A stretch of DNA of 64,000 nt from Streptococcus macedonicus ACA-DC 198 (lineage in GTDB: Bacteria; Bacillota; Bacilli; Lactobacillales; Streptococcaceae): NCBI GenBank assembly GCA_000283635.1, contig HE613569.1, positions 583,501 to 647,500 of the forward strand, in the 5' to 3' direction. The notes under the pieces are model-generated. The model searched no databases and was not told the origin of the DNA. It saw only the letters and a list, made by a program, of their open reading frames with translations. Of this stretch, positions 56,091 through 64,000 are shown piece by piece (the first letter of the stretch is position 1; each line of letters begins with the position of its first letter). Both the position numbers and the translations under genes were made by a program.

Positions 56091-57402
56091 GGTCAGACTG
56101 AAGACAAAGCCCTTGGGAACAACAGTTTCTAAGGGCTTTTTTCTGTGGATTAGCGATATAATAGAGATAATAATAGCTATGAGGTGAGCCTATGTTCCAT
56201 AAAGAAAATCCCGATTATAATCGTAAGCAAGTTGGTTTTTAGGCTTAACTTTAGACGATAAAGTGCCTCATTTCACCACTTATGGCAAAAACTACAGTAG
56301 TCGGTTTCAAGATAAACAAGTGGTTGAAGCCATTTTTAGTCATGTCTTAGGCAGCTGTATCAATGCGGGCTTAATTGACCCAAGTGAAATTTTTGTAGAT
56401 GAGACTCATATTAAAGCAGCTGCTAATAACCACAAATACATCAATCAAGAAGTTAACCAACAAGCTAAATTCATGGCGGATCAACTCGAATTTGAAATCA
56501 ATCGTGACCGTGAGAAACACGCAAAAAAGTGGCTAGGGATCGCCAAAGAAAAAGAGCCCGAAACTAAAAAAGTCTCAACGACAGACCCAGAAAGTGGCTG
56601 GTTTCATAAGGGAGAACATAAACAAGTCTTTGCTTATAATGCCCAAGTTGCCTGTGATAAGCATGGTTGGGCACTAGCCTATAGCGTGACAGCTTGAAAT
56701 GTCCATGATAGTCAAGCTTTTCCAGCTCTTTTTGCTCAACTCAAAGCCTTTCAACCAACCTGCTTAATCGCAGATGCAGGTTATAAAACACCAACGATTG
56801 CTCATTATTTACTCTCTCAAAAGATTATTCCTGTTTTCCTTTATACTCGTCCTCATGATAAAAAGGATATGTTACGTCCTAAGGATTTTATTTATGATGA
56901 TTATTATGGCTATTACCTTTGCCCTGAAAATCAGGTATTAACTTATCGAACTACCAACCGTAAAAATTATCGTGGGTACCAAAGTCAACCAGAAGATTGT
57001 CAGAATTGTCCTTTACTAAGCCAGTGTACGACGAGTCAAGCCTTTCAAAAAGTGGTTACCCGTCATGTTTGGAAAGCTGACTTAGAGATTTGTGAAGATA
57101 TCCGACATCATCAGGGAGTGATTGACCGTTACCGAAAACGCAAGGAAACCACTGAACGCTTATTTGGGACAGCTAAAGAATATCATAATTTGCGTCATAC
57201 CAGAGAAAGAGGCAAGTCCAAAATGGAGGCAAAAGTTGGACTCACTTTAGCATGCTTAAATCTTAAAAAAACTCGCAAAATGGCTGGCAGGACAGCCTTT
57301 TTAGTTTGCCTAAAATTCCTAAAACTAAGCTCATTCGACCACAAAACTTCAAAATATAGAAAAAGACAAACCTCAGAAATAGGGTTTGTCTTCAATCTGA
57401 CC
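56091..57402 (+). mobile_element. IS1182-family-like insertion sequence, internally deleted
   Basis: Inverted ends are GGTCAGACTGAAGACAAA on the left (from 56091) and, read inward on the minus strand from 57402, GGTCAGATTGAAGACAAA: one mismatch in 18. Just inside the left end is a terminator hairpin (AAGCCCTT/AAGGGCTT, 56107-56142), which would block read-in transcription. The 1312-bp length is shorter than the roughly 1.6 kb expected, matching a deletion in the transposase gene. No clear target duplication was seen; both flanks are hairpins. Confidence 0.8.
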
Positions 57403-57414
57403 AGTCCTCGCTAA
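56192..57414 (+). pseudogene. IS1182-family transposase, deleted and with a nonsense codon
   Basis: The start MFHKENPDYNRKQVGF (frame from 56192) is joined at a GGTTTTT sequence to a later part of the gene (LGLTLDDKVPHFTTYG, other frame), so roughly 70 or more residues are missing. The DDE domain then reads FVDETHIKAAANNHKYIN and HKQVFAYNAQVACDKHG. TGA at 56695 stands where GGA (TAGNVHDS) is expected. The C-terminal part (ERLFGTAKEYHNLRHTRERG) is intact and reads 12 bases past the right end. Inactive. Confidence 0.88.
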
Positions 57415-57428
57415 ACGAGGACTGGTTT
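57401..57428 (+). terminator. Terminator hairpin at the right border of the IS
   Basis: CCAGTCCTCG, loop CTAAA, CGAGGACTGG, then TTT. Its first two bases are shared with the IS end. Confidence 0.85.
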
Positions 57429-57657
57429 CTTGCTTAGACTATTATCTTCAACGACATGCGTTAAAAGTTAGTTGAACCGCCGTGTGCCGAACGACACGCA
57501 CGGTGGTGTGAAAGGGACTACTTGTTAGTTCCTATTCGATTATAGTTTTTAACTATCGAGTCTATTTAAAATAACTATTTTACGAGGGCTTTTTAGACTG
57601 CTATAATAGTTACTAAGATTTCAGAATATTTTTACAGAAGATAGAATTGAGGGAAAA
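57429..57657 (+). other. Gap holding the intron remnant and the amidase promoter region
   Basis: The first 110 bases end in group II intron domains V and VI. From 57541 the sequence is AT-rich: a TATAAT at 57603-57608 lies about 50 bases before the amidase ATG and may be its -10 box. No other gene is seen. Confidence 0.5.
57474..57540 (+). mobile_element. Group II intron 3' fragment (domains V and VI)
   Basis: GAACCGCCGTGTGCCGAACG then ACACGCACGGTGGTGTGA (57474-57511) folds as a domain V hairpin (ACCGCCGTG with CACGGTGGT) and contains the CGC triad of class C-type introns. GGGACTA, CTTGT, TAGTTCC (57514-57532) is a domain VI-like hairpin, and the sequence ends TATTCGAT, like known intron 3' ends. 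The reverse transcriptase and the 5' domains are missing. Class C introns insert just after terminators, which fits the hairpin at 57401-57428. Confidence 0.75.
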
Positions 57658-58440
57658 ATGAAAGTTTCACTTATTCAGATGGCTATCCGTGAAGCGGAGC
57701 CTGAGCAAAATAAAAAGAAAGTATTGGAGTTATTGGAAAAAGCGGTGCATGATGCGCCAGATGTGATTGTTCTTCCTGAGATGTGGAATACTGGGTATGC
57801 CTTGAAACAGCTGGCAGATACTGCCGATGTTAATGGGAAAGAAACGATAACGGATTTAGGAAATTTTGCTAAGAAACACCATGTTAATTTGGTGGCTGGA
57901 TCGGTCGCAACGGCAAAAGAAAATCACTTTTTTAATACGACCTATGTGTTTAATCGAGGGGGGCAAGTGATTGCTGATTATGACAAGGTGCATTTGTTTG
58001 GCTTAATGGCAGAAGATGAGTACCTGCAAGCAGGCAATAAAGAAAGTGTTTTTGAACTAGACGATGTCAAAGCAGCTAGTGTGATTTGTTATGACATTCG
58101 TTTTCCAGAATGGGTGAGAACCTTGATGTCTAGCGGTGCTAAGGTTTTATTTGTAGTAGCTGAATGGCCCAAAGAACGTGTGGAGCAATGGGAGATTTTG
58201 TTGCGAGCGCGTGCGGTTGAAAATCAGGCTTTTGTCGTGGCTGTTAATCGGGTTGGCGATGGCATTTCAGATCATTTTTCTGGGCATTCTCTGGTGATTG
58301 ACCCATTGGGAAAAATCATTTTACAAGTGCCAGATAATCAAGAGGGAATTTTTACGGCTGAACTTGATTTGACAGAAGTTGAAAAAATTCGAGGTCACAT
58401 TCCAGTTTTTGCTGACCGCAAGCCAAATTTGTATCATTAG
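57658..58440 (+). CDS. Carbon-nitrogen hydrolase, omega-amidase-like (MtnU-type)
   Basis: Nitrilase-family amidase with the Glu-Lys-Cys triad: VLPEMWNTGY, DYDKVHLFG and SVICYDIRFPEW (Cys near residue 147). Length 260. It is followed 11 bases later by an aminotransferase gene. In Bacillus, MtnE with MtnU makes methionine from its keto acid using glutamine, with the amidase hydrolysing 2-oxoglutaramate. The same role is likely here but no other mtn gene is in the window. Confidence 0.85.
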   Translation: MKVSLIQMAIREAEPEQNKKKVLELLEKAVHDAPDVIVLPEMWNTGYALKQLADTADVNGKETITDLGNFAKKHHVNLVAGSVATAKENHFFNTTYVFNRGGQVIADYDKVHLFGLMAEDEYLQAGNKESVFELDDVKAASVICYDIRFPEWVRTLMSSGAKVLFVVAEWPKERVEQWEILLRARAVENQAFVVAVNRVGDGISDHFSGHSLVIDPLGKIILQVPDNQEGIFTAELDLTEVEKIRGHIPVFADRKPNLYH

Positions 58441-58451
58441 GAGGAATTAAG

Positions 58452-59630
58452 GTGTTTTCACAATCAAAGATTTTACAAGAATTGCCAGAACAGTTTTTTG
58501 CTAGTCTTGTCGCAAAAGTTAATGCCAAAGTGGCAGAAGGCTATGATGTCATCAATCTTGGACAGGGCAATCCAGACCAGCCAACTTATGATTACATTGT
58601 TGATGCTTTAATTGAATCAGCCAAAAATCCTGCTTCTCATAAATACTCGCAATTTCGTGGAAATGCTAATTTTAAAGCGGCAGCCAGTCAATTTTATAAG
58701 GACAATTATCATGTAAATCTTGATAGTGAAAAGGAAATTTGTGTCCTTGGTGGCGCAAAGATTGGCTTGGTAGAATTTCCTCTAGCGACAATGAATCCTG
58801 ATGACTTGCTCTTGTTGCCAGACCCAGGTTACCCAGATTATCTCTCAAGTGTGTCGCTTGGAAAAATCAACTATGAGACATTTCCGTTAAAAGCTGAAAA
58901 TAATTTCTTACCAGACTTGCAAGCTATTCCTGAAGAAGTGGCTAAACGTGCGAAATTCATCTATGTTAATTATCCTAATAATCCGACAGGTGCGGTTGCA
59001 ACTGCAGCATTTTACGAAGAACTCGTCGCTTGGGCTAAAAAATACGAGGTTGGGGTAGTTAGCGATTTTGCTTATGGTGCCTTAGGGGCAGACGGTTATG
59101 AGAATCCAAGCTTTTTGTCAACACATGGAGCTAAAGATATCGGCATTGAGTTATACACTTTTTCTAAGACCTTTAATATGGCGGGGTGGCGTTTGGCATT
59201 TGCGGCAGGAAATGAAAAATTGATTGAAGCGCTTAATTTGCTACAAGACCACCTTTTTGTGAGCATCTTCCCTGCTATTCAAGATGCGGGAGCAGCAGCT
59301 CTTTTAGATGAAAAAACAAAAGCAGCAATCGCAGGGTTAAATCAGAAATATGACGAGCGTCGCCATGCTTTTGTTCAGGCAGCAGAAAAAATTGGTTGGC
59401 ATGCTTTTGAGTCAAAAGGGGGGTTCTATGCTTGGATGCCTGTACCAGAAGGGTATGACAGCGAAAGCTTTACAGATTTGCTATTAAATGAAGCTCACGT
59501 TGCTGTCTCACCAGGAAAAGGTTTTGGAGAACAAGGAGACGGATACGTCAGAATCGGCTTGCTCGTCGAACCAGACTGCCTTCTTGAAGCCGTCGAGCGA
59601 ATTAGCAAACTGAAATTATTTGAAAAATAG
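58452..59630 (+). CDS. PLP-dependent aminotransferase (MtnE-like)
   Basis: Fold-type I aminotransferase of 392 residues. It shows NLGQGNPDQPTYDYI, YVNYPNNPTGAVA, the PLP lysine in YTFSKTFNMAGWRLAF (around residue 237) and YVRIGLLVEPD near the C-terminus. The start is GTG 58452 after GAGGAAT. Paired with the amidase, it likely uses glutamine to aminate 4-methylthio-2-oxobutanoate or a similar keto acid. The substrate remains an inference. Confidence 0.87.
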   Translation: MFSQSKILQELPEQFFASLVAKVNAKVAEGYDVINLGQGNPDQPTYDYIVDALIESAKNPASHKYSQFRGNANFKAAASQFYKDNYHVNLDSEKEICVLGGAKIGLVEFPLATMNPDDLLLLPDPGYPDYLSSVSLGKINYETFPLKAENNFLPDLQAIPEEVAKRAKFIYVNYPNNPTGAVATAAFYEELVAWAKKYEVGVVSDFAYGALGADGYENPSFLSTHGAKDIGIELYTFSKTFNMAGWRLAFAAGNEKLIEALNLLQDHLFVSIFPAIQDAGAAALLDEKTKAAIAGLNQKYDERRHAFVQAAEKIGWHAFESKGGFYAWMPVPEGYDSESFTDLLLNEAHVAVSPGKGFGEQGDGYVRIGLLVEPDCLLEAVERISKLKLFEK

Positions 59631-59632
59631 TG

Positions 59633-59661
59633 AAAGCATAAGTGAAAATTTATGCTTTTTT
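59633..59661 (+). terminator. Terminator before argC
   Basis: AAAGCATAA, loop, TTATGCTTT, then a T run. Confidence 0.88.
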
Positions 59662-59682
59662 GTTTTTTTATGCAAAAAATAC

Positions 59683-59711
59683 TTGACTTACGAATAAATA
59701 TACTATAAAAT
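59683..59711 (+). promoter_or_regulatory. Promoter of the argCJBD operon
   Basis: TTGACT (59683-59688), 17-base spacer, TAAAAT (59706-59711). Confidence 0.85.
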
Positions 59712-59732
59712 TAAAAACATATTTATTCAAGG
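59689..59732 (+). promoter_or_regulatory. Probable ARG-box pair (ArgR sites)
   Basis: GAATAAATAT (59692-59701) lies in the promoter spacer and its exact inverse ATATTTATTC (59720-59729) overlaps the start of transcription. Each resembles half of the AT-rich ArgR consensus TGAATWWWWATTCA. Such placement would block polymerase when arginine is high. Confidence 0.7.
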
Positions 59733-59742
59733 AGTGTATATT

Positions 59743-60765
59743 ATGAAAATGGCAATTGTTGGTATCACTGGATATAGTGGTCTCGAATTAGTTAAATTAT
59801 TGAATAATCATAAAAATGTTACGATTGCTTCGATTCATGCAACTAAGGAAATTGGCCGACGATTGTCAGAATTATACCCTTACCTTGTTGGTGTTTGTGA
59901 CTTAGTTATTGAGGAGTTTAATGCTCAAGAAATCATGGCAAAATCAGATTTGGTTTTCTTTGCGACACCAAGTGGGGTAGCTAGCCAGTTAGCGCAGTCA
60001 TTTGTTGAAGCTGATTTCCCAGTGATTGATTTGTCAGGCGACCATCGTTTGCCAGCTGATTCTTATGAAAAATGGTATAAAAAAATACCAGCTAGTGATG
60101 ATGTGTTGAATAAATTTACATATGCTTTGGCAGAATTTACAGATGTCCAAGGTAAGAAATTCATTTCAAACCCTGGTTGCTATGCGACAACAACAGAATT
60201 AGCCTTGATTCCATTGCTAAAAGCTGGTGTGGCTGAAGAAGATTCTATCATCGTTGATGCAAAAAGTGGTTTGACGGGGGCTGGTAAAGCTTTATCAGAA
60301 TCAAGTCACTTTGTCAATGTGCATGATAACTACGTGACTTACAAATTAAACCGTCATCAGCATATTCCTGAAATTGTGCAGGAATTGCAATTATTTAGCA
60401 AGAAGTTACACCACATTCAGTTTTCGACATCATTGTTGCCAGTTAACCGTGGGATTATGGCGACTTCTTATGTTAAATTGAAAAAGCCATTGAGCGAAGC
60501 GGAATTATACGCCATTTACAAGGATGCTTACAAGGATAAACCTTTTGTTCGCATCCAAGATGATTTGCCAGAATTGCACAATGTTATCGGTTCAAACTTT
60601 ACAGATATTGGTTTTGTTTACAATGATGTCACAAATGTACTGACGGTCGTATCTGTTATCGATAATTTGATTAAAGGCGCTGCTGGTCAAGCCGTGCAAA
60701 ATCTGAATTTGATGAATGGTTGGAACGAAACAGAAGGTTTGTTGATTTCGCCAAATTATTTATAG
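59743..60765 (+). CDS. argC: N-acetyl-gamma-glutamyl-phosphate reductase
   Basis: Reduces N-acetylglutamyl phosphate to the semialdehyde in arginine synthesis. It has the NADP loop [16 protein letters not shown] and the active-site Cys in [19 protein letters not shown] (around residue 145). Start ATG 59743, 8 bases after AAGGAG, giving 340 residues. It heads argCJBD. Confidence 0.97.
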   Translation: MKMAIVGITGYSGLELVKLLNNHKNVTIASIHATKEIGRRLSELYPYLVGVCDLVIEEFNAQEIMAKSDLVFFATPSGVASQLAQSFVEADFPVIDLSGDHRLPADSYEKWYKKIPASDDVLNKFTYALAEFTDVQGKKFISNPGCYATTTELALIPLLKAGVAEEDSIIVDAKSGLTGAGKALSESSHFVNVHDNYVTYKLNRHQHIPEIVQELQLFSKKLHHIQFSTSLLPVNRGIMATSYVKLKKPLSEAELYAIYKDAYKDKPFVRIQDDLPELHNVIGSNFTDIGFVYNDVTNVLTVVSVIDNLIKGAAGQAVQNLNLMNGWNETEGLLISPNYL

Positions 60766-60836
60766 AATATAGAAAGGAAGTAGCACAGAAGGTTATTGGG
60801 AAGTATGAGTTCCTTATGTGTTACAGGTATAAGAAG

Positions 60837-62030
60837 ATGAAAGTGATTGAAGGAAATGTTGCGAGCCCTCTTGGCTTTTCGGCAGATGGTTTGCATGCAG
60901 GATTTAAGAAAAGAAAACTTGATTTTGGTTGGATTGTTTCAGAAGTTCCCGCTAGTGTATCAGGTGTTTACACGACAAATAAAGTCATTGCTGCGCCATT
61001 GATTGTAACACGAAATTCCATTAAAAAAGCGCAAAAGATGAAAGCAATCGTTGTGAATTCAGGAGTGGCAAATTCTTGTACGGGCGTGCAAGGAATGGAA
61101 GATGCCTATATTATGCAAAAATGGACAGCTGAAAAATTAGGCGTTGAGCCTGATTTGGTCGGTATTGCTTCAACGGGTGTTATTGGTGATTTGTTGCCAA
61201 TGGATACTCTTAAAACTGGGCTTTCTAAGCTTGTTGTTAATGGTAATTCTGATGATTTCTCGAAAGCTATCTTAACAACTGATACTATGGTTAAAACCGT
61301 TGCTGTCACAGAAAAATTTGGTCGTGATGAAGTGACTATGGCTGGTGTAGCGAAGGGTTCAGGAATGATTCATCCAAATATGGCAACCATGCTTGCTTTT
61401 ATCACTTGTGATGCGAATATTTCAAGTGAAACCTTGCAGCTTGCGCTAAGCCAAAATGTTGAAACAACATTTAACCAAATTACGGTTGACGGTGATACAT
61501 CAACAAATGACATGGTCTTAGTGTTGTCAAATGGTTGTACATTGAATGAAGAAATCTTGCCAGATACACCAGAATTTGATAAGTTCTCAGCAATGCTTAA
61601 TTACGTTATGCAAGAATTGGCTAAGAAAATCGCCAAAGATGGTGAGGGTGCAAGCAAACTCATTGAAGTCAATGTCAAGAATGCACCAAATGCCCTTGAT
61701 GCTCGTATGATGGCAAAAAGTGTCGTTGGTTCAAGTCTTGTTAAAACAGCGATTTTTGGAGAGGACCCTAACTGGGGACGTATTTTAGCAGCGGTTGGCT
61801 ATGCAGGTGTTGATGTTCCAGTTGACAACATTGACATTTACCTCGGAGACATTCCTGTCATGCTAAAATCAAGTCCAGTTGACTTTGAAGCTGAGGAAAT
61901 GCAAGACATCATGCACGAAGATGAGATTACGATTACGGTTGATTTGCATTCTGGTGAAGCAGTAGGAAAAGCTTGGGGCTGTGATTTATCATACGACTAC
62001 GTGAAAATTAATGCCCTTTATCGCACATAA
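60837..62030 (+). CDS. argJ: Glutamate N-acetyltransferase / amino-acid acetyltransferase
   Basis: Recycles the acetyl group from N-acetylornithine to glutamate; many members also make acetylglutamate from acetyl-CoA. It self-cleaves at [13 protein letters not shown] (Thr nucleophile, in [13 protein letters not shown]). [16 protein letters not shown] is also typical. ATG 60837 gives 397 residues and matches homologues; the ribosome binding site is weak (AAGAAG, very close). The argC-argJ gap of 71 bases has no strong terminator. Confidence 0.95.
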   Translation: MKVIEGNVASPLGFSADGLHAGFKKRKLDFGWIVSEVPASVSGVYTTNKVIAAPLIVTRNSIKKAQKMKAIVVNSGVANSCTGVQGMEDAYIMQKWTAEKLGVEPDLVGIASTGVIGDLLPMDTLKTGLSKLVVNGNSDDFSKAILTTDTMVKTVAVTEKFGRDEVTMAGVAKGSGMIHPNMATMLAFITCDANISSETLQLALSQNVETTFNQITVDGDTSTNDMVLVLSNGCTLNEEILPDTPEFDKFSAMLNYVMQELAKKIAKDGEGASKLIEVNVKNAPNALDARMMAKSVVGSSLVKTAIFGEDPNWGRILAAVGYAGVDVPVDNIDIYLGDIPVMLKSSPVDFEAEEMQDIMHEDEITITVDLHSGEAVGKAWGCDLSYDYVKINALYRT

Positions 62031-62043
62031 AGAGAAGAAACAT

Positions 62044-62778
62044 ATGGAAAATATTATTGTGATTAAAATCGGAGGTGTTGCTAGTCAGCACCTTTCGCAA
62101 GACTTTATTAATCAAATAAAAAACTGGAAAGAAGCGGGCAAGCAGTTGGTTATCGTTCATGGTGGCGGCTTTGCGATTAACAAATTAATGGAAGACGAGC
62201 ACGTGCCTGTTAAGAAAATCAACGGTCTGCGTGTGACAAGCCAATCTGACATGAAGCTTGTTAGCTATGCCTTGTTAAACATCGTTGGAGAAAATTTAGT
62301 TAAAAAACTTAACCAGTCGTCTATTGATAGCATTCAACTCTTGTCTGATATTGAAAAAGTCGTTCAGGCTGATTTCTTAGACCAAGAAACTTACGGTTAT
62401 GTTGGCAATGTTTCACAAATTCAGACGGAAATCTTGGAAAAAATGTTGGCGAATCAAATGTTACCTGTCCTTGCCTCAATTGGCTATTCTAAAGATGGTG
62501 ATATGCTAAATATCAATGCGGATTATCTTGCAACAGCTGTTGCCGTTGCCCTCGGCGCTGAAAAATTAGTCTTGATAACTGATGTTAAAGGTGTTTTGGA
62601 AAATGGTGCGGTGCTCGATAGCCTTTCTTCGACAGAATTTCAAGATAAGATTGAGCAAGGAATTATCACAGGAGGCATGATTCCTAAGATTGAATCAGCG
62701 GTAAATACCGTTTTAGCAGGTGTTGGTGAGGTATTGATTGGCGACAATCTGGTAACAGGAACTTCAATCATCTGCTAA
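62044..62778 (+). CDS. argB: Acetylglutamate kinase
   Basis: Phosphorylates N-acetylglutamate. Amino-acid kinase fold with VIKIGGVAS, VHGGGFAINKLM, INADYLATAVAVALGAEKLVLITDVKGVL and GGMIPKIESA. ATG 62044 follows GAGAAGAAAC and gives 244 residues. The short form lacks the N-terminal helix of arginine-inhibited kinases, so feedback control may fall on ArgR instead (inference). Confidence 0.95.
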   Translation: MENIIVIKIGGVASQHLSQDFINQIKNWKEAGKQLVIVHGGGFAINKLMEDEHVPVKKINGLRVTSQSDMKLVSYALLNIVGENLVKKLNQSSIDSIQLLSDIEKVVQADFLDQETYGYVGNVSQIQTEILEKMLANQMLPVLASIGYSKDGDMLNINADYLATAVAVALGAEKLVLITDVKGVLENGAVLDSLSSTEFQDKIEQGIITGGMIPKIESAVNTVLAGVGEVLIGDNLVTGTSIIC

Positions 62779-62803
62779 CTCTAGCATGAAAAGGAAGATA
62801 ACA

Positions 62804-63934
62804 ATGACAAAATTATTTAAAAATTATAAACGCGCAGCCGTTGAATTTGTCAAGGCAGAAGGAAATTACCTCTTTGACCAAGACGGCAAGAAATGCCTTG
62901 ATTTTTCAACAGGAATCGGCGTAACAAATCTTGGTTTTCACCCAGAAGTAAAAGCTGCTTTGCAAAAACAAGCTGGAGAAATCTGGCACACACCAAACTT
63001 GTACCTTAATTCTTTGCAAGAAGAAGTGGCAGGCAAGTTGATTGGGGAAAAAGATTATCTTGCTTTCTTTGCCAATAGCGGTGCTGAAGCCAATGAAGCT
63101 GCCATTAAAATTGCACGTAAGGCGACTGGCAAGCAAGAAATCATTACTTTTGTTAATTCTTTCCATGGTCGTACTTTTGGGTCAATGTCCGCAACTGGGC
63201 AAGACAAAATCAAGGATGGTTTTGGTGATGTAGTGCCACATTTTAGCTATGCGATTTACAATGATTTAGATAGCGTGAAAAGCTTGGTGACCGATGATAC
63301 TGCCGCTATTATGTTGGAGTTGGTTCAAGGAGAATCAGGTGTTCGTCCAGCTGACAAAGACTTTGTGACAGCATTAAGCGCATTTTGCCAAGAAATAGGT
63401 ATTTTGCTGATTGTTGATGAGGTGCAAACTGGTATGGGACGTACTGGTAAATTGTTCTCATTTGAACATTATGGCATTGAGCCTGATATTTTCACTTTGG
63501 CAAAAGGTCTTGGAAATGGTGTACCAGTCGGTGCCATGTTAGCCAAGGAAAAACTTGGTCTAGCTTTCTCTTACGGTAGCCATGGTTCAACCTTTGGTGG
63601 TAATAAACTTGTCATGTCAGCAGCCTCAAGCGTACTCGATATTATGTTGGCTGACGGTTTCTTACCACAAGCGTTTGACAATGGAAATTACTTGCAAGCT
63701 GAATTGAAGAAAGCTTTGGCTGGTAATGCAAAAGTGACTGATGTTCGTGGTCTCGGTTACATGATTGGGGTTGAAACGACTGAAAACCTTGCCAAATTGG
63801 TCGAAAAAGCACGTGACAAAGGCTTGATTGTCTTGACAGCAGGAATAAATGTCGTTCGTCTCTTGCCACCATTGACCTTGACGAAGGAAGAAATTGATCA
63901 AGGCGTAGCCATTTTGGCGGAGGTTTTTGCGTAA
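62804..63934 (+). CDS. argD: Acetylornithine aminotransferase
   Basis: Converts N-acetylglutamate semialdehyde to N-acetylornithine with PLP. It shows GIGVTNLGFHPEV, FANSGAEANEAAIKIARK, IVDEVQTGMGRTG and the PLP lysine in FTLAKGLGNGVPVGAM (around residue 237). ATG 62804 lies 8 bases after AAGGAAG and gives 376 residues; an in-frame ATG at 62786 precedes the ribosome binding site. Last gene of argCJBD here; argF/argG are not in the window. Confidence 0.96.
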   Translation: MTKLFKNYKRAAVEFVKAEGNYLFDQDGKKCLDFSTGIGVTNLGFHPEVKAALQKQAGEIWHTPNLYLNSLQEEVAGKLIGEKDYLAFFANSGAEANEAAIKIARKATGKQEIITFVNSFHGRTFGSMSATGQDKIKDGFGDVVPHFSYAIYNDLDSVKSLVTDDTAAIMLELVQGESGVRPADKDFVTALSAFCQEIGILLIVDEVQTGMGRTGKLFSFEHYGIEPDIFTLAKGLGNGVPVGAMLAKEKLGLAFSYGSHGSTFGGNKLVMSAASSVLDIMLADGFLPQAFDNGNYLQAELKKALAGNAKVTDVRGLGYMIGVETTENLAKLVEKARDKGLIVLTAGINVVRLLPPLTLTKEEIDQGVAILAEVFA

Positions 63935-63941
63935 AAGCTAG

Positions 63942-63974
63942 AGAAGTTGGGAAAGTTTGTCTCAACTTCTTTTT
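63942..63974 (+). terminator. Terminator after argD
   Basis: AGAAGTTGGGA and TCTCAACTTCT with an AAGTTTG loop (one mismatch), then TTTT. Confidence 0.88.
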
Positions 63975-64000
63975 AAGTTGATAAATTGGTTGAAAATGTA

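Noticed and set aside
4939..56697. Stop-codon readthrough or recoding, because several genes have in-frame stops.
   Set aside because: All three stop codons occur, only in accessory genes, together with a frameshift, deletions and a start-codon loss. All housekeeping genes use normal stops. Decay is simpler.
56869..57414. A separate intact transposase gene.
   Set aside because: It is the same frame as the upstream fragment, split by TGA 56695, and alone lacks the N-terminal catalytic residues.

Overview
This window is chromosomal DNA of a low-GC streptococcus. The evidence is the gene families and their order: xseA-xseB-ispA-tlyA-argR-recN, comEA-comEC-holA-sodA, coiA-pepF, alaS behind a T-box, and an S. 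mutans-type THF riboswitch before folT. Sigma-A promoters with extended -10 boxes and strong AAGGAG ribosome binding sites agree. Gene content fits the S. bovis/S. equinus complex (gallolyticus, macedonicus, infantarius), but that species call comes from memory, not a search.

Layout. 1-4 kb: the end of feoB, a Cys-rich Feo peptide, folD and nnrD. 4-6.4 kb: a decayed cell-surface island with a 39-residue lipoprotein, a broken YSIRK/SH3/Bsp-repeat protein and a broken L,D-transpeptidase. 6.5-14.7 kb: the xseA-recN operon, degV with a GDSL lipase and a DUF2140-like protein, and hup. 15.0-15.4 kb: a repeat-like structured element. 15.7-24.7 kb: peptide transporter, pyrD, a broken dehydrogenase, a zinc-type ArsR/P-type ATPase pair, an SMR exporter behind a structured leader, gpmA and niacin uptake (niaR, niaX). 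24.8-36 kb: pbp2b, recR, ddl, folT, murF, a broken polysaccharide polymerase, prfC and cshA. 36-43.6 kb: GIY-YIG protein, tRNA methylase, plsC, comEA/comEC, holA, sodA and a YebC protein. 43.6-53 kb: queA, a broken VIT1 transporter, nagB, an rsuA-like gene, coiA, pepF, a broken acetyltransferase, a HAD hydrolase, an O-methyltransferase and a PrsA foldase. 53-57.5 kb: alaS, a small membrane protein, an internally deleted IS1182-like element and the 3' end of a group II intron. 57.6-64 kb: a methionine-salvage-type amidase/aminotransferase pair and argCJBD.

How the genes work together. argR lies in the recN operon, and ARG-box-like repeats lie at the argC promoter. comEA, comEC and coiA are the DNA uptake and processing part of competence. 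ddl and murF act in consecutive cell-wall steps, and pbp2b acts at septation. folD and folT both concern folate. The housekeeping genes look intact. Seven accessory genes are broken by nonsense codons, frameshifts or deletions, which suggests recent reductive evolution.

I did not find a clear new multi-gene system. The best leads are: the switch-like leader of the SMR exporter behind a perfect consensus promoter; three genes (holA, an rsuA-like gene, an O-methyltransferase) whose ATG lies only 6-7 bases after a -10 box with no ribosome binding site; the prfC promoter that fires from inside a terminator hairpin; and a tiny lipoprotein beside the decayed surface genes. No tRNA, rRNA or CRISPR array was seen.
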